A DNA stretch of 64,000 nucleotides from the NCBI RefSeq assembly GCF_041438865.1, contig NZ_CP109450.1:6140501-6204500 (forward strand), given 5' to 3'. The notes below the pieces were generated by a model. That model ran no database searches, was not told where the DNA came from, and saw only the letters and a list, made by a program, of their open reading frames with translations. A program made the translations under genes and the position numbers. Shown here piece after piece: positions 16,301 to 23,971 of the stretch. This stretch comes from Streptomyces sp. NBC_01471 (lineage in GTDB: Bacteria > Actinomycetota > Actinomycetes > Streptomycetales > Streptomycetaceae). Numbering within the stretch: position 1 is the stretch's first letter; each line of letters starts with the position of its first letter.

Positions 16301-16880
16301 CGACCACCCGCTCTTCGGCCTGGAGCACGTGCTCTCGGACAAGAGCGACGCCGCCATCGCCCAGCTGACCGGCGGGGAGCACTCGGACGGCGCGGTGGTC
16401 ACCATCGGTGGCATCATCTCGGGCCTCCAGCGCAAGATGACCAAGCAGGGGAACGCCTGGGCCATCGCGACCGTCGAGGACCTCGCGGGCACCATCGAGT
16501 GCATGTTCTTCCCGGCCACCTACCAACTGGTCTCGACCCAGCTGGTGGAGGACACCGTGGTGTTCGTCAAGGGCCGGCTCGACAAGCGCGAGGACATCCC
16601 GCGGCTCGTCGCGATGGAACTCCAGGTCCCCGACCTGTCGTCCGCCGGGACCAACGCCCCGGTGACGATCACCATCCCGACCGTGAAGGTCACCCCGCCG
16701 ATGGTCAGCAGGCTCGGTGAGATCCTCTCCCACCACCGGGGCAACTCCGAGGTGCGGATCAAGCTCCAGGGCTCCCGCAAGACCACGGTGCTCCGGCTCG
16801 ACCGGCACCGGGTGCAGCCCGACCCGGCGCTCTTCGGGGATCTGAAGGTGCTGCTCGGCCCGTCCTGCCTGGCGGGCTGA
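13344..16880 (+). CDS. dnaE: DNA polymerase III alpha subunit (replicative)
   Basis: The catalytic subunit of the chromosomal replicase, 1178 residues, normal for DnaE1. An N-terminal PHP domain is shown by HLHVHTQYSMLDG and SDHGNLHG, retaining the histidines expected of a metal-binding, proofreading-type PHP domain. The polymerase palm carries PDVDIDFDERRR with D417 and D419 as the likely catalytic pair. RPGPMG and AYGLVTYWTAYLKANYP follow, then the OB domain GGIISGLQRKMTKQGN. GTG start with AGGAGG seven bases upstream. The gene stands alone and ends 38 bases before a perfect palindromic terminator. Confidence 0.97.
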   Translation: MAKTPFTHLHVHTQYSMLDGAARLKDMFNACNEMGMSHIAMSDHGNLHGAYDFFHSAQKAGVTPIIGIEAYVAPESRRNKRKVKWGQPHQKRDDVSGSGGYTHKTIWAANSTGLHNLFKLSSDAYAEGWLQKWPRMDKETISQWSEGLIASTGCPSGEVQTRLRLGQFDEAVQAASDYKDIFGEGRYFLELMDHGIEIERRVRDGLVEIGQKLGIPPLVTNDSHYTYAHEASAHDALLCIQTGKNLSDPDRFRFDGTGYYLKTTDEMYAIDSSDAWQQGCANTLLVAEQIDTSGMFEKRDLMPKFDIPDGYTEITWFQEEVRVGMERRYPGGVPEDRQKQAEYEMDIIIQMGFPGYFLVVADFIMWAKNNGIAVGPGRGSAAGSIVSYAMGITDLDPITHGLIFERFLNPERVSMPDVDIDFDERRRVEVIRYVTEKYGADKVAMIGTYGKIKAKNAIKDSARVLGYPYAMGDRLTKAMPADVLGKGIDLSGITDPKHPRYSEAGEIRGMYENEPDVKKVIDTATGVEGLVRQMGVHAAGVIMSSEPIVDHAPVWVRHTDNVTITQWDYPQCESLGLLKMDFLGLRNLTIMDDAVKMVKANKGIDLEMLALPLDDPKTFELLCRGDTLGVFQFDGGPMRSLLRQMQPDNFEDISAVSALYRPGPMGMNSHTNYAERKNNRQEITPIHPELEEPLKEVLGLTYGLIVYQEQVQKAAQIVAGYTLGEADILRRVMGKKKADELAKNFVLFEAGAKKEGFSDAAIKALWDVLVPFAGYAFNKAHSSAYGLVTYWTAYLKANYPAEYMAALLTSVRDDKDKSAIYLNECRRMGIKVLPPNVNESESNFAAQGDDVILFGLSAVRNVGTNVVESIIRSRKAKGKYSSFPDYLDKVEAVACNKRTTESLIKAGAFDEMGHTRKGLTAHFEPMIDNVVAVKRKEAEGQFDLFGGGEEDSSEPGFGLDVEFSDIEWEKSYLLAQEREMLGLYVSDHPLFGLEHVLSDKSDAAIAQLTGGEHSDGAVVTIGGIISGLQRKMTKQGNAWAIATVEDLAGTIECMFFPATYQLVSTQLVEDTVVFVKGRLDKREDIPRLVAMELQVPDLSSAGTNAPVTITIPTVKVTPPMVSRLGEILSHHRGNSEVRIKLQGSRKTTVLRLDRHRVQPDPALFGDLKVLLGPSCLAG

Positions 16881-16918
16881 CCGGCCCGGCGGCCAGGGGA
16901 GCCGGGAGTCGGCTGATG

Positions 16919-16948
16919 GAGGGGCGCGCCGTGCACGGCGCGCCCCTC
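16919..16948. terminator. Perfect 30-base palindromic terminator
   Basis: GAGGGGCGCGCC-GTGCAC-GGCGCGCCCCTC forms an uninterrupted 12-bp or longer stem between the convergent ends of dnaE and the small gene at 16981. No U-run follows, normal for Streptomyces. It can serve both strands. Confidence 0.9.
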
Positions 16949-16980
16949 GAACATCGTTACGGCGAAGATCAGTTGTGACG

Positions 16981-17166
16981 TCAGTTGTGGCCGAAGCGCT
17001 TCTGGTGCTTGCGCGCGACATCGGACGGGCTGCCCGGTATCGACTGCGGCTGGGACTGATTCTGCGACTCGAACGAGCCGGACCGGTCGTCCTGGCCGCC
17101 GGTCTCGGCGGCGGACGAGCGGTCCTGCTGACTGTCGTGCTTATGACGGTTCTTGTGCTTGGCCAT
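16981..17166 (-). CDS. Small conserved hydrophilic protein (61 aa)
   Basis: MAKHKNRHKHDSQQ begins a 61-residue, highly charged and polar protein without hydrophobic segments, rich in Gln, Ser and His and probably disordered. The start is strongly supported: AAGGAGG lies seven bases before the ATG. I recognise the type as a conserved Streptomyces hypothetical; no function is known to me. It is read toward dnaE and shares the palindromic terminator. A 17-base inverted repeat lies upstream at 17246-17262. Confidence 0.75.
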   Translation of the reverse strand: MAKHKNRHKHDSQQDRSSAAETGGQDDRSGSFESQNQSQPQSIPGSPSDVARKHQKRFGHN

Positions 17167-17245
17167 GGTGATGCCTCCTTGAGGGGGACTAGGGGCCAGG
17201 GCCGCGACCAGATTCACATATCGCACAGACTGCCGCATTTTGGAT

Positions 17246-17262
17246 CATTACCGTGCGTAATG
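17246..17262. promoter_or_regulatory. Perfect inverted repeat, candidate operator
   Basis: CATTAC-CGTGC-GTAATG lies between the divergent 61-aa gene and the NYN-domain gene, about 80 bases from the former start and 150 from the latter. Symmetry and position suggest a regulator site; the regulator is unknown. Confidence 0.5.
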
Positions 17263-17413
17263 AGGCCTTGTCCCACGCCACTTCGGACCAACTTCGCGCT
17301 GCGCCACGCCGATGATCGAGTTCCGGCCGTTAACCCTCGTGCGGTCGGGCAGACTCGAAGGAAACCCGAAGTACTTCCCCTTCTCCCGAGGTACCCGAAA
17401 GAGGGTGGATCGC

Positions 17414-18679
17414 GTGGACCGCTGCGTCGTCCTGGTGGACGCCGGATACCTGCTGGGCGCCGCCGCGAGTCTCCTCGCGGGAGAACCTGCGCGCTCGCGC
17501 ATCACTGTCGACCACGCGGCGCTCATCCAGGGCCTGCGCGAGCGCGCCGAGGGTGACACGGAGCAGCCGCTGCTGCGGATCTACTGGTTCGACGGAGCGC
17601 CCGACCGGGTCCCGCAGCCCGAACACCGCAGGCTGCGGGTGATGCCCCGGGTGACCGTCCGGCTGGGCGCGCTGACCAGGAGCGACGGCCGCTGGGCGCA
17701 GAAGGGCGTCGATGCCGCGATGCACGCGGAGCTGACCGAACTGGCCAGAAATCGCGCCTGTTCGGACATCGTGCTGGTCACCGGCGACGGCGACCTGCTG
17801 CCCGGCCTGATGTCCGCGAAGGAGCACGGCGTCGCCGTACACCTGTGGGCCGTGCAGGCGGCCGACGGGGACTACAACCAGTCCGAGGACCTGGTCGCCG
17901 AGGCCGACGAACGCCGGGTGCTGGACCGGGCCTGGATCACCAAGGCCGTACGGGCCAAGGAGACCGGCGGGGTCTGCGCGCCCGCGCCCGCCCCCCGTCC
18001 GGAGATCGCCGCGATCCTCTCCGCCCCGCTGCCCGAGTCGGCGCTCGCCGCGTCGGCCGAGCGGGCGGCGCAGGCCGCGGCCGTGCACAACGGCGCGTCG
18101 GCGGGCCCGGCCACCGAGCAGCCCACCGAGGAGGAACGGGCCCACGCGGCGGCCAAGGCCGGTGTGCCCACGCCCAAGGACCTCGCGGGCCTGCGCGGCC
18201 CCGGAGCGCAGCCCGCCCAGCACCCGGCGAACCAGCACCCGGCGAACGCGACGCTGCGCTGGTCGTCGGAGCGCGGCTGGATCGAGCGCCCGGGCGGCCA
18301 GGCCGGTGAGCCCGCGGAGACGGCCACCCTGCCGACGCTCGCCCAGCTCACCACCGCGGAGCAGCGGTGGGCGGACCGCGAGGAGGACATCACCACGGTC
18401 GGCGGTGACCCCTTCGAGGTGGGACAGGTCTTCGCCAGGCGGTGGATGGAGCGGCTGCCGGACCCCGGCCAGGTGCAGAAGCTGTCGGCGATGTACCCGC
18501 GGATCCCGCACCGGATCGACGGTGAGCTGCTGCGGTACGCGGCCCGGTTCGGGCTGCTCGCCCACAAGGACGACCAGATCGACGAGCACGACCGGTACGC
18601 GATCAGGGCCGGGTTCTGGCGCGAGATCGACGTACGGGCCGCGGAGCACGCTCCCGCGGGGGAGCAGTCCGGGCGCTGA
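17414..18679 (+). CDS. NYN (PIN-like) domain protein, probable ribonuclease
   Basis: The first ~190 residues are an NYN/DUF88 domain: VVLVDAGYLLG carries the first acidic residue, KGVDAAMHAEL the second, and IVLVTGDGDLLPGLMSAKEHG the third cluster, a complete PIN-like nuclease site. The middle (~200-330) is Ala/Pro-rich and probably disordered, and the last ~90 residues form a small helical domain (WMERLPDPGQVQKLSAMYP) of unknown role. Family members cut RNA with divalent metal. GTG 17414 is preferred because GAGGG lies upstream; an in-frame GTG at 17405 is possible. Confidence 0.85.
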   Translation: MDRCVVLVDAGYLLGAAASLLAGEPARSRITVDHAALIQGLRERAEGDTEQPLLRIYWFDGAPDRVPQPEHRRLRVMPRVTVRLGALTRSDGRWAQKGVDAAMHAELTELARNRACSDIVLVTGDGDLLPGLMSAKEHGVAVHLWAVQAADGDYNQSEDLVAEADERRVLDRAWITKAVRAKETGGVCAPAPAPRPEIAAILSAPLPESALAASAERAAQAAAVHNGASAGPATEQPTEEERAHAAAKAGVPTPKDLAGLRGPGAQPAQHPANQHPANATLRWSSERGWIERPGGQAGEPAETATLPTLAQLTTAEQRWADREEDITTVGGDPFEVGQVFARRWMERLPDPGQVQKLSAMYPRIPHRIDGELLRYAARFGLLAHKDDQIDEHDRYAIRAGFWREIDVRAAEHAPAGEQSGR

Positions 18680-18749
18680 CGCGTGCCGGCGGGCGCCGCC
18701 GGAAGCGGGCCCGGGCGGCCCCGGCGCCCTTCCGGGCCGTCCAACCCCG

Positions 18750-18755
18750 TAGGCT
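18750..18755 (+). promoter_or_regulatory. Candidate -10 of a leaderless ABC exporter promoter
   Basis: TAGGCT ends 8 bases before the GTG start codon at 18764, with no ribosome site between. This is the classic arrangement for leaderless Streptomyces transcripts. Confidence 0.5.
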
Positions 18756-18763
18756 CGTCCCTC

Positions 18764-19750
18764 GTGAGTACGGGCAATGTGTGCGTGGTGCGCGAGCTGG
18801 TGAAGACGTACCCGGCCGCGCGCGGCAGACGGGGGGCTCCCGCCACGCCCGAGGTGCGGGCCACCGACGGGATCTCCCTGACCGTGCGCCGCGGCGAGAT
18901 CTTCGGGCTGCTCGGACCCAACGGCGCGGGCAAGTCCACCCTCGTGCGCCAGCTCACCGGGCTGATGCGGCCGGACTCGGGCCGGGTCGAGGTGCTCGGC
19001 CACGATCTCGTACGCCACCCCGAACGCGCCGCGCGGCTGCTCGGCTACCTGGGCCAGGAGTCCACCGCACTCGACGAACTGACCGTCGCCCTGGCCGCGG
19101 AGACCACCGGCCGGCTGCGCGGTCTCTCCGTGCCGGACGCGCGCCGGGAACGGGACGCCGTACTGGAGGAGCTGGGGATCACCGAGCTCGCCGGGCGGCC
19201 GCTCAGGAAACTCTCCGGCGGTCAGCGCCGCCTCGCCTGTTTCGCCGCGACGCTCGTCGGGGACCGCTCGCTGCTCGTGCTGGACGAGCCCACCACCGGG
19301 ATGGACCCCGTCGCACGGCGCGCGGTGTGGGCCGCGGTCGACCGGCGGCGGGCCGAGCGCGGTGCGACGGTCCTGCTGGTCACGCACAACGTCATCGAGG
19401 CCGAGACCGTGCTGGACCGGGTCGCCGTCATCGAACGCGGCCGGGTGATCGCCTGCGACACCCCGGCAGGACTGAAGGCCCAGGTCGCGGGCGAGGTCCG
19501 GGTCGAGCTGGTCTGGCGGGAGCGGGCGCCGCTCGACATCCCGGAGGTCGCCGTGCTGCGCGAGTCGGCGCAGGAGTCCGGGCGCCGCTGGGTGCTGCGG
19601 CTGGCGCCCGACGAGGCGCGGGCCGCCGTCGCCGCGGTGACCGGCGGGCCCGCCTTCACCGCACTCGACGACTTCACGCTGTCCACACCGAGCCTGGAGG
19701 ACGTGTACATGGCGCTGGGCGGCCGTACCAAGGGACTGGTGAAGGCGTGA
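18764..19750 (+). CDS. ABC transporter ATP-binding protein (ABC-2 exporter type)
   Basis: A 328-residue nucleotide-binding subunit of a DrrA/CcmA-like exporter. Walker A is GPNGAGKST, the Q-loop region is GYLGQEST, the signature is LSGGQRRL, Walker B is LLVLDEPTTGMDP, and the switch histidine is in LLVTHN. The last ~80 residues form the extension common in drug and lipid exporters of this group. Its stop overlaps the permease start (GTGA), so the two are coupled. Substrate is unknown. Confidence 0.95.
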   Translation: MSTGNVCVVRELVKTYPAARGRRGAPATPEVRATDGISLTVRRGEIFGLLGPNGAGKSTLVRQLTGLMRPDSGRVEVLGHDLVRHPERAARLLGYLGQESTALDELTVALAAETTGRLRGLSVPDARRERDAVLEELGITELAGRPLRKLSGGQRRLACFAATLVGDRSLLVLDEPTTGMDPVARRAVWAAVDRRRAERGATVLLVTHNVIEAETVLDRVAVIERGRVIACDTPAGLKAQVAGEVRVELVWRERAPLDIPEVAVLRESAQESGRRWVLRLAPDEARAAVAAVTGGPAFTALDDFTLSTPSLEDVYMALGGRTKGLVKA

Positions 19751-20613
19751 GCGCAGTGGTCTCCGCACAGTCGCAGCCCTACCCGGGGATCCCGGCGCGC
19801 GACGAGCCGCGTCCCCCTCACGACTCCGGTGCCGTCGACGCCGGCCCGGCCACCGAGGCCGAGCCGCTCGCGCCGCGCGCCCGGCTGCTGCCCGCGCTCG
19901 CCGCGGTCTACCGGGCGCAGTTGTCGCGGGCCCGGGTAGCACGCATTCCGCTGCTCTTCGTGGCGACGTTCCAGTCCGTCGGGATCATGATCCTGATGCG
20001 CGGGGTCGTCGACGGCGGAGACGAGGCCCGCGCCGTGGTGGCGGGTTCGACCGTCCTGGTCGTGGCGTTCGTCGCGCTCAATCTGCTCGCGCAGTACTTC
20101 GGGCAGCTGCGCGCCAGCGGCGGACTCGACCACTACGCCACCCTGCCGGTGCCGCCCGCGTCGGTGGTGCTGGGGACGGCCGGGGCGTACGCCTCCTTCA
20201 CGGTGCCCGGCACGGTCGTCACCGCGGTCGCCGGTTCGGTGCTCTTCCAGCTGCCGCTGGCGCACCTGTGGGTGCTCGCCGCCGTCGTCCCGCTCGCGGG
20301 AGCGGCGCTCGCCGGACTCGGCGCGGCGCTCGGGCTGCTCGCGCCGCGCCAGGAGCTGGCCACCCTGCTCGGGCAGCTCGGGATGTCCGCGGCGCTGCTG
20401 CTGGGCGTGCTCCCGGCCGACCGGCTGCCGGAGCCGATCGCGTACGCCCGGGACCTGCTGCCGTCCACCTACGGGGTGGAGGCGCTGGCCCGTACCTTCG
20501 GCGACCACCCCGACTGGGCGGCGGTCGGCGCCGACCTCGCTGTGTGCGCGGCGGTGGGGGTCGTCTCGCTGGCCGTGGCGACCTGGGCCTACCGGCGGGC
20601 GGCGGTCCGGTGA
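19747..20613 (+). CDS. ABC-2 type transporter permease
   Basis: The 288-residue partner of the preceding ATPase. A ~55-residue Pro-rich cytoplasmic N terminus is followed by six hydrophobic segments in the ABC-2 pattern, with the conserved region YFGQLRASGGLDHYATLPV between segments two and three and LPSTYGVEALARTF before the last. One ATPase plus one permease would assemble as a dimer of each. No drug-resistance regulator is adjacent. Confidence 0.92.
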   Translation: MSAVVSAQSQPYPGIPARDEPRPPHDSGAVDAGPATEAEPLAPRARLLPALAAVYRAQLSRARVARIPLLFVATFQSVGIMILMRGVVDGGDEARAVVAGSTVLVVAFVALNLLAQYFGQLRASGGLDHYATLPVPPASVVLGTAGAYASFTVPGTVVTAVAGSVLFQLPLAHLWVLAAVVPLAGAALAGLGAALGLLAPRQELATLLGQLGMSAALLLGVLPADRLPEPIAYARDLLPSTYGVEALARTFGDHPDWAAVGADLAVCAAVGVVSLAVATWAYRRAAVR

Positions 20614-20635
20614 GGCGGCACACAGGCCCGCCTGG

Positions 20636-20641
20636 CACGAT
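20636..20641 (+). promoter_or_regulatory. Candidate -10 of a leaderless promoter
   Basis: CACGAT ends 6 bases before the GTG start of the DUF2567-like gene. Match to TAnnnT is partial. Confidence 0.35.
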
Positions 20642-20647
20642 GGCAGA

Positions 20648-21346
20648 GTGACCGCGCCACTGACACCTCCGCACCAGCCGCCGCCGAACGACGACCCGTG
20701 GCAGAAGGGTCCTTCGGGAGCCACCCCCTGGCCGGGCCCCGGCCGGAACGGGGACGAGGGCCCCGGACTCCGGGCCGAGCTGGTACAGGCCGCCGTCGTC
20801 GCGGTCGTGGTGGCGGTCCTGGGCGTCCTGCTCGGCCTGCTGTGGATGTGGCTCGCGCCGCACGTTCCGCTGATCTCCGACGGCAAGGCCGTCTACCTCA
20901 AGGACTCCGAGGGCGAGCAGGCGATCGGCGGGGACGGCACGTTCGCGCTGCTCGGACTGGCGTTCGGCGTGGTGAGCGCGGCCGCCGTCTTCCTCTTCCG
21001 CAAGCGCGGCGGGGTGCCGCTGGTCCTCGCCCTCGCGGTCGGCGGCCTGCTCGGATCGCTGCTGGCCTGGCGCGTCGGGATCTGGCTCGGCCCGTCGCAG
21101 GACGTGGTCGCCGCCGCGAAGCACGCGGGCAAGGGCGTCACCTTCGACGCACCGCTGAAACTGGCCGCGAAGGGCGCGCTGCTCGCGTGGCCGGTGGCGG
21201 CGATGATCGTGCACCTGGGCGTGACCGCGGTGTTCGGGCCGCGGGACCCGGAGCCGGAGTGGACCCCGCCGTCCCCGCCCTCTCCGCTGCCCCCGCTGCC
21301 GTACGAGGACCCCGCTCCGGGGCAGCCGGGCGGGCCGCGGCACTAG
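20648..21346 (+). CDS. DUF2567-like membrane protein
   Basis: A 232-residue protein with a Pro-rich cytoplasmic N terminus, four hydrophobic segments and a Pro-rich C terminus. LGLLWMWLAPHVPLISDGKAV followed by a short extracytoplasmic loop containing EGEQAIGGDGTF matches what I remember of the actinobacterial DUF2567 family. No function is known. It may be transcribed separately from the ABC pair, since a -10-like element lies just before the start. Convergent with the next gene, with seven bases between. Confidence 0.75.
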   Translation: MTAPLTPPHQPPPNDDPWQKGPSGATPWPGPGRNGDEGPGLRAELVQAAVVAVVVAVLGVLLGLLWMWLAPHVPLISDGKAVYLKDSEGEQAIGGDGTFALLGLAFGVVSAAAVFLFRKRGGVPLVLALAVGGLLGSLLAWRVGIWLGPSQDVVAAAKHAGKGVTFDAPLKLAAKGALLAWPVAAMIVHLGVTAVFGPRDPEPEWTPPSPPSPLPPLPYEDPAPGQPGGPRH

Positions 21347-21353
21347 CGCCGCG

Positions 21354-21860
21354 TCAGGCGGCCCGCCCCACCGCGGCCAGCAACGCCCCGGTGAGCCCGG
21401 CCAGGTCCGCCGGGGACAGTTCCACCTCCAGGCCCCTGCGCCCCGCCGATACGCAGATCGTCCCGTGCGCCGACGCCGAGGCGTCCAGCACCGTGCGCAG
21501 GCGCTTGCGCTGGCCCAGGGGGGAGATGCCGCCCAGGACGTACCCCGTGGTGCGTTCCGCCACGGCCGGGTCCGCCATGGTGGCGCGCTTGCCGCCGACC
21601 GCGGCGGCCAGCGCCTTGAGGTCCAGGCTGCCCGCGACCGGGACGACGGCCACGGTCAGTTCGCCGTCCACATCGGCCACCAGTGTCTTGAAGACCCGGT
21701 CGGGAGTGACCCCGAGGGCCTCGGCGGCCTCCCCTCCGTAGGAGGCGGCGGCCGGGTCGTGCTCGTACGCGTGCAGGGTGTACGCCGTGCCCGCCGCGGT
21801 CAGTGCCGCCGTGGCGGGCGTGCCGCCCGACTGCTGCTGCTTCTTCGCCTTCTTCGCCAC
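21354..21860 (-). CDS. ybaK: YbaK/EbsC-family Cys-tRNA(Pro) deacylase
   Basis: A 168-residue editing-domain protein that hydrolyses mischarged Cys-tRNA(Pro). Typical motifs are VFKTLV (with the conserved lysine), KALAAAVGGKRATMADP and TGYVLGGISPLGQRKRL. The N terminus is a short Lys/Gln-rich stretch (AKKAKKQQQ). Length is normal for YbaK. The upstream LON-domain gene is on the same strand with a ~45-base gap, suggesting an operon. Confidence 0.93.
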   Translation of the reverse strand: MAKKAKKQQQSGGTPATAALTAAGTAYTLHAYEHDPAAASYGGEAAEALGVTPDRVFKTLVADVDGELTVAVVPVAGSLDLKALAAAVGGKRATMADPAVAERTTGYVLGGISPLGQRKRLRTVLDASASAHGTICVSAGRRGLEVELSPADLAGLTGALLAAVGRAA

Positions 21861-21905
21861 CGGGCGCTCCTCGGGTCCGGTCGGGGCCTGACTGCCGGCC
21901 CGGGG

Positions 21906-22649
21906 TCAGTTGAGGTGGGTCGGGGCCCGGGTCAGGTCCGTGGCGGGCAGCGACGGCAGGTGCCGGATCACCGCGGTCTCCGACCGCAGCAGCTTCAGCT
22001 CCTCGCGCAGCCGGGTCGCGATGTCCGGCGCTTCGAGCAGCTTCTGCTTGGCGGGTACGTCGAGCACGGTCGCCGCCGCGACCAGGTACGAGACCACCGA
22101 GGGCTCGTCGGGAAGCTCGGCCCCGGTGGTGAGCGAGCGTTCGCGCGCACCGGCCAGCCGCTTCTGGTAGGCGCGGAAGGCGCGCAGTACCCCCTCGGCG
22201 AGGGCGCCCGCGTCCTCGCCCGTGTCCTCGGGCAGCTCTTCGACCTCGGCGGTCAGATACGGGCCGCTCGCGTCCAGCGAGTGGATCCGCACCCGTGCCG
22301 TGCCGGTGGCCAGGACCTCGAAGCTGCCGTCGTCGCGCTCCCGGATCGTCGCCGCGTCCGCGATGCAGCCGATGCCGTGCAGGGCGGTCGCCGGGTCGTC
22401 GCCGAAACCGGCGGCCGGGCCCGGCTCGGGGGGCGGGGCGCCGCTGGGCAGTCCGGGCAGCGTGGGCGCGGCTTCGGAGCCGTCGCGGATGGCGACGACG
22501 GCGAAGCGGCGTGGCTCAACCTCGTCGTCCACCTTGAGCAGGTCGCGCATCATGGCGCGATAACGCTCCTCGAAGATGTTCAGAGGCAGCACGAGGCCCG
22601 GGAACAGCACCGAGTTCAGCGGGAAGAGAGGGAGGCGCGCGGTGGTCAC
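21906..22649 (-). CDS. LON substrate-binding-domain protein
   Basis: A ~247-residue protein consisting mainly of the N-terminal LON domain, without the ATPase or protease parts: RLPLFPLNSVLFPGLVLPLNIFE is diagnostic, and GIGCIADAATI lies in the middle. Such stand-alone proteins are widespread and poorly characterised. GTG at 22649 is chosen because TACGCT (minus strand, 22658-22663) sits 8 bases before it, pointing to a leaderless transcript. A TTG at 22658 overlapping the previous gene's stop (TTGA) is the alternative. Confidence 0.88.
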   Translation of the reverse strand: MTTARLPLFPLNSVLFPGLVLPLNIFEERYRAMMRDLLKVDDEVEPRRFAVVAIRDGSEAAPTLPGLPSGAPPPEPGPAAGFGDDPATALHGIGCIADAATIRERDDGSFEVLATGTARVRIHSLDASGPYLTAEVEELPEDTGEDAGALAEGVLRAFRAYQKRLAGARERSLTTGAELPDEPSVVSYLVAAATVLDVPAKQKLLEAPDIATRLREELKLLRSETAVIRHLPSLPATDLTRAPTHLN

Positions 22650-22654
22650 AGCGG

Positions 22655-23728
22655 TCAAGCGTAATGGCCGCGGCCGCGGGTGCGCCCCGTCCCGTCCCGC
22701 CGCACACCCCCGGCAGCCGCCAGCAGGCGTGCCGAGCCGCGCAGTTCGATGAACCGGCCCAGCGGATCGTCACTCAGCCGGGCCCACGGGAACGAGGTCA
22801 CGTCCGGGCCGATCAGCCGGAACTGCTCCAGCGCCTCGGACCACCTCTCCCGGCTGATCAGCACGTACGCCAGCAGATTCCGGATCTCCGCGGGCAGCGC
22901 GTCGCCCGGCCCGTACCCGGCGGACAGCTCGATGGCACGGTCCGCGGCCCCGTCGATCCGCGCACGGACGGCGGCGGGCTGTCCGCCGCCGGCGAGGTAG
23001 GCGAACGCGGCCCGTACGGGAAGAGCCCGCACCAGCGATCCGGGCGGTGCGTCGTCGGCGGCCTGTTCCGCGAAGTCGAAGCACTCGCGGTGCGAGCCGT
23101 GCCACTGCGCCGACAGGTACCGCAGGGCCGCCACATGGCAGCCGTAGTGCCAGGGGGAGCGGCGCAGCGCCTGCTCCCAGAGGCTCTCGAAGGCGGTGTG
23201 CGCGGCGTGCACACCACGGGCGTGGTCCAGGGCTATGCGCCACGGCACGGGGTCGCGGGGGGCACCGGCGGCCGCCGCGTCGACCAGCGGGGCGATCTCC
23301 CGCAGCAGTTCGGCCCGGGCGGGGGAGTCCCAGGCCCTGAGGACCGCGAGGCCGGCCGTGAGGAGCAGCGCGTCGGGATCGTGGGGTGAGGCGGAGAGCC
23401 AGCCGGTCAGCCATTCGTCCCTGCTCAGGGCGAAGGCGGCGAGCCGGGTCAGGTGGCGGTCACGGTCCTCCCACCCGGCCGTGGCGCGCGTGGCGGCCAG
23501 CAGCACGGCCGCCGGCCCGTGGTCGCCCTCGGCCGCCGCGACGAGCACGGGCGCCAGCCGGGTGTCGGGGACGTCGAGCAGTACCTCGTCGTCGCGGTGG
23601 TGGTCGGCCTGCCCGGCGGCAGGCCGGCGCTGCGGGCGGCGCGCCGTCCCGGTCAGGGTGCGCAGGGACCGCAGGGGCATGGTGCGCAGGGAGGGCAGGG
23701 AAGTCATCAGAGACATGGTGCGGACCAT
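22655..23728 (-). CDS. Conserved Streptomyces protein of unknown function, helical repeat type
   Basis: A 357-residue soluble protein. After a basic N terminus (~35 residues) it is almost wholly alpha-helical, with Ala/Trp/Leu periodicity and segments such as ALDHARGVHAAHTAFESLWE and LSAQWHGSHRECFDFAEQA that resemble TPR-like helical pairs. No enzymatic motif was found. Two ATG codons (23728, 23716) are possible starts and neither has a strong ribosome site. The stop overlaps the LON-domain gene region, so the two are probably coexpressed. Confidence 0.7.
   Translation of the reverse strand: MVRTMSLMTSLPSLRTMPLRSLRTLTGTARRPQRRPAAGQADHHRDDEVLLDVPDTRLAPVLVAAAEGDHGPAAVLLAATRATAGWEDRDRHLTRLAAFALSRDEWLTGWLSASPHDPDALLLTAGLAVLRAWDSPARAELLREIAPLVDAAAAGAPRDPVPWRIALDHARGVHAAHTAFESLWEQALRRSPWHYGCHVAALRYLSAQWHGSHRECFDFAEQAADDAPPGSLVRALPVRAAFAYLAGGGQPAAVRARIDGAADRAIELSAGYGPGDALPAEIRNLLAYVLISRERWSEALEQFRLIGPDVTSFPWARLSDDPLGRFIELRGSARLLAAAGGVRRDGTGRTRGRGHYA
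22658..22663 (-). promoter_or_regulatory. Candidate -10 of a leaderless LON-domain gene promoter
   Basis: TACGCT on the minus strand ends 8 bases before the GTG at 22649. It overlaps the stop of the upstream gene, so internal transcription within an operon is likely. Confidence 0.4.
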
Positions 23729-23904
23729 TGAAAACCGCAGGTGAGGAGGGCGCCAGGGGCAGGACGTGAAGCTTTCGTATCGGGGCGATGGTTGTACGCC
23801 GAGTGGTCAAGGAGCGGTAAAGAGGTATCGGGGCGGACCGGACTTCCCGGGCAAGGCCTTCCGGGTGGGGCTTCATCCGGGGTGCCCTTTCCGGGCGCGG
23901 GCCC

Positions 23905-23971
23905 CGTCCGTCAGCCCCGTCCGTCGGACCTCTCCGTCGGACCGTTTCCGTCGGACCCCGTCCGTCAGCTC
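23905..23971. repeat. Degenerate tandem repeat of TCCGTCGGACC-like units
   Basis: Four to five imperfect copies of (C)CCGTCCGTC/TCCGTCGGACC lie head to tail at and just beyond the 3' end of the membrane gene at 23965. The units contain GTCCGAC-like symmetry, so the RNA could fold into alternative hairpins and act as a terminator. Confidence 0.5.

Noticed and set aside
13287..17021. A long antisense frame opposite dnaE
   Set aside because: Same GC-bias artefact; it runs through the terminator and the adjacent small gene without any family resemblance.
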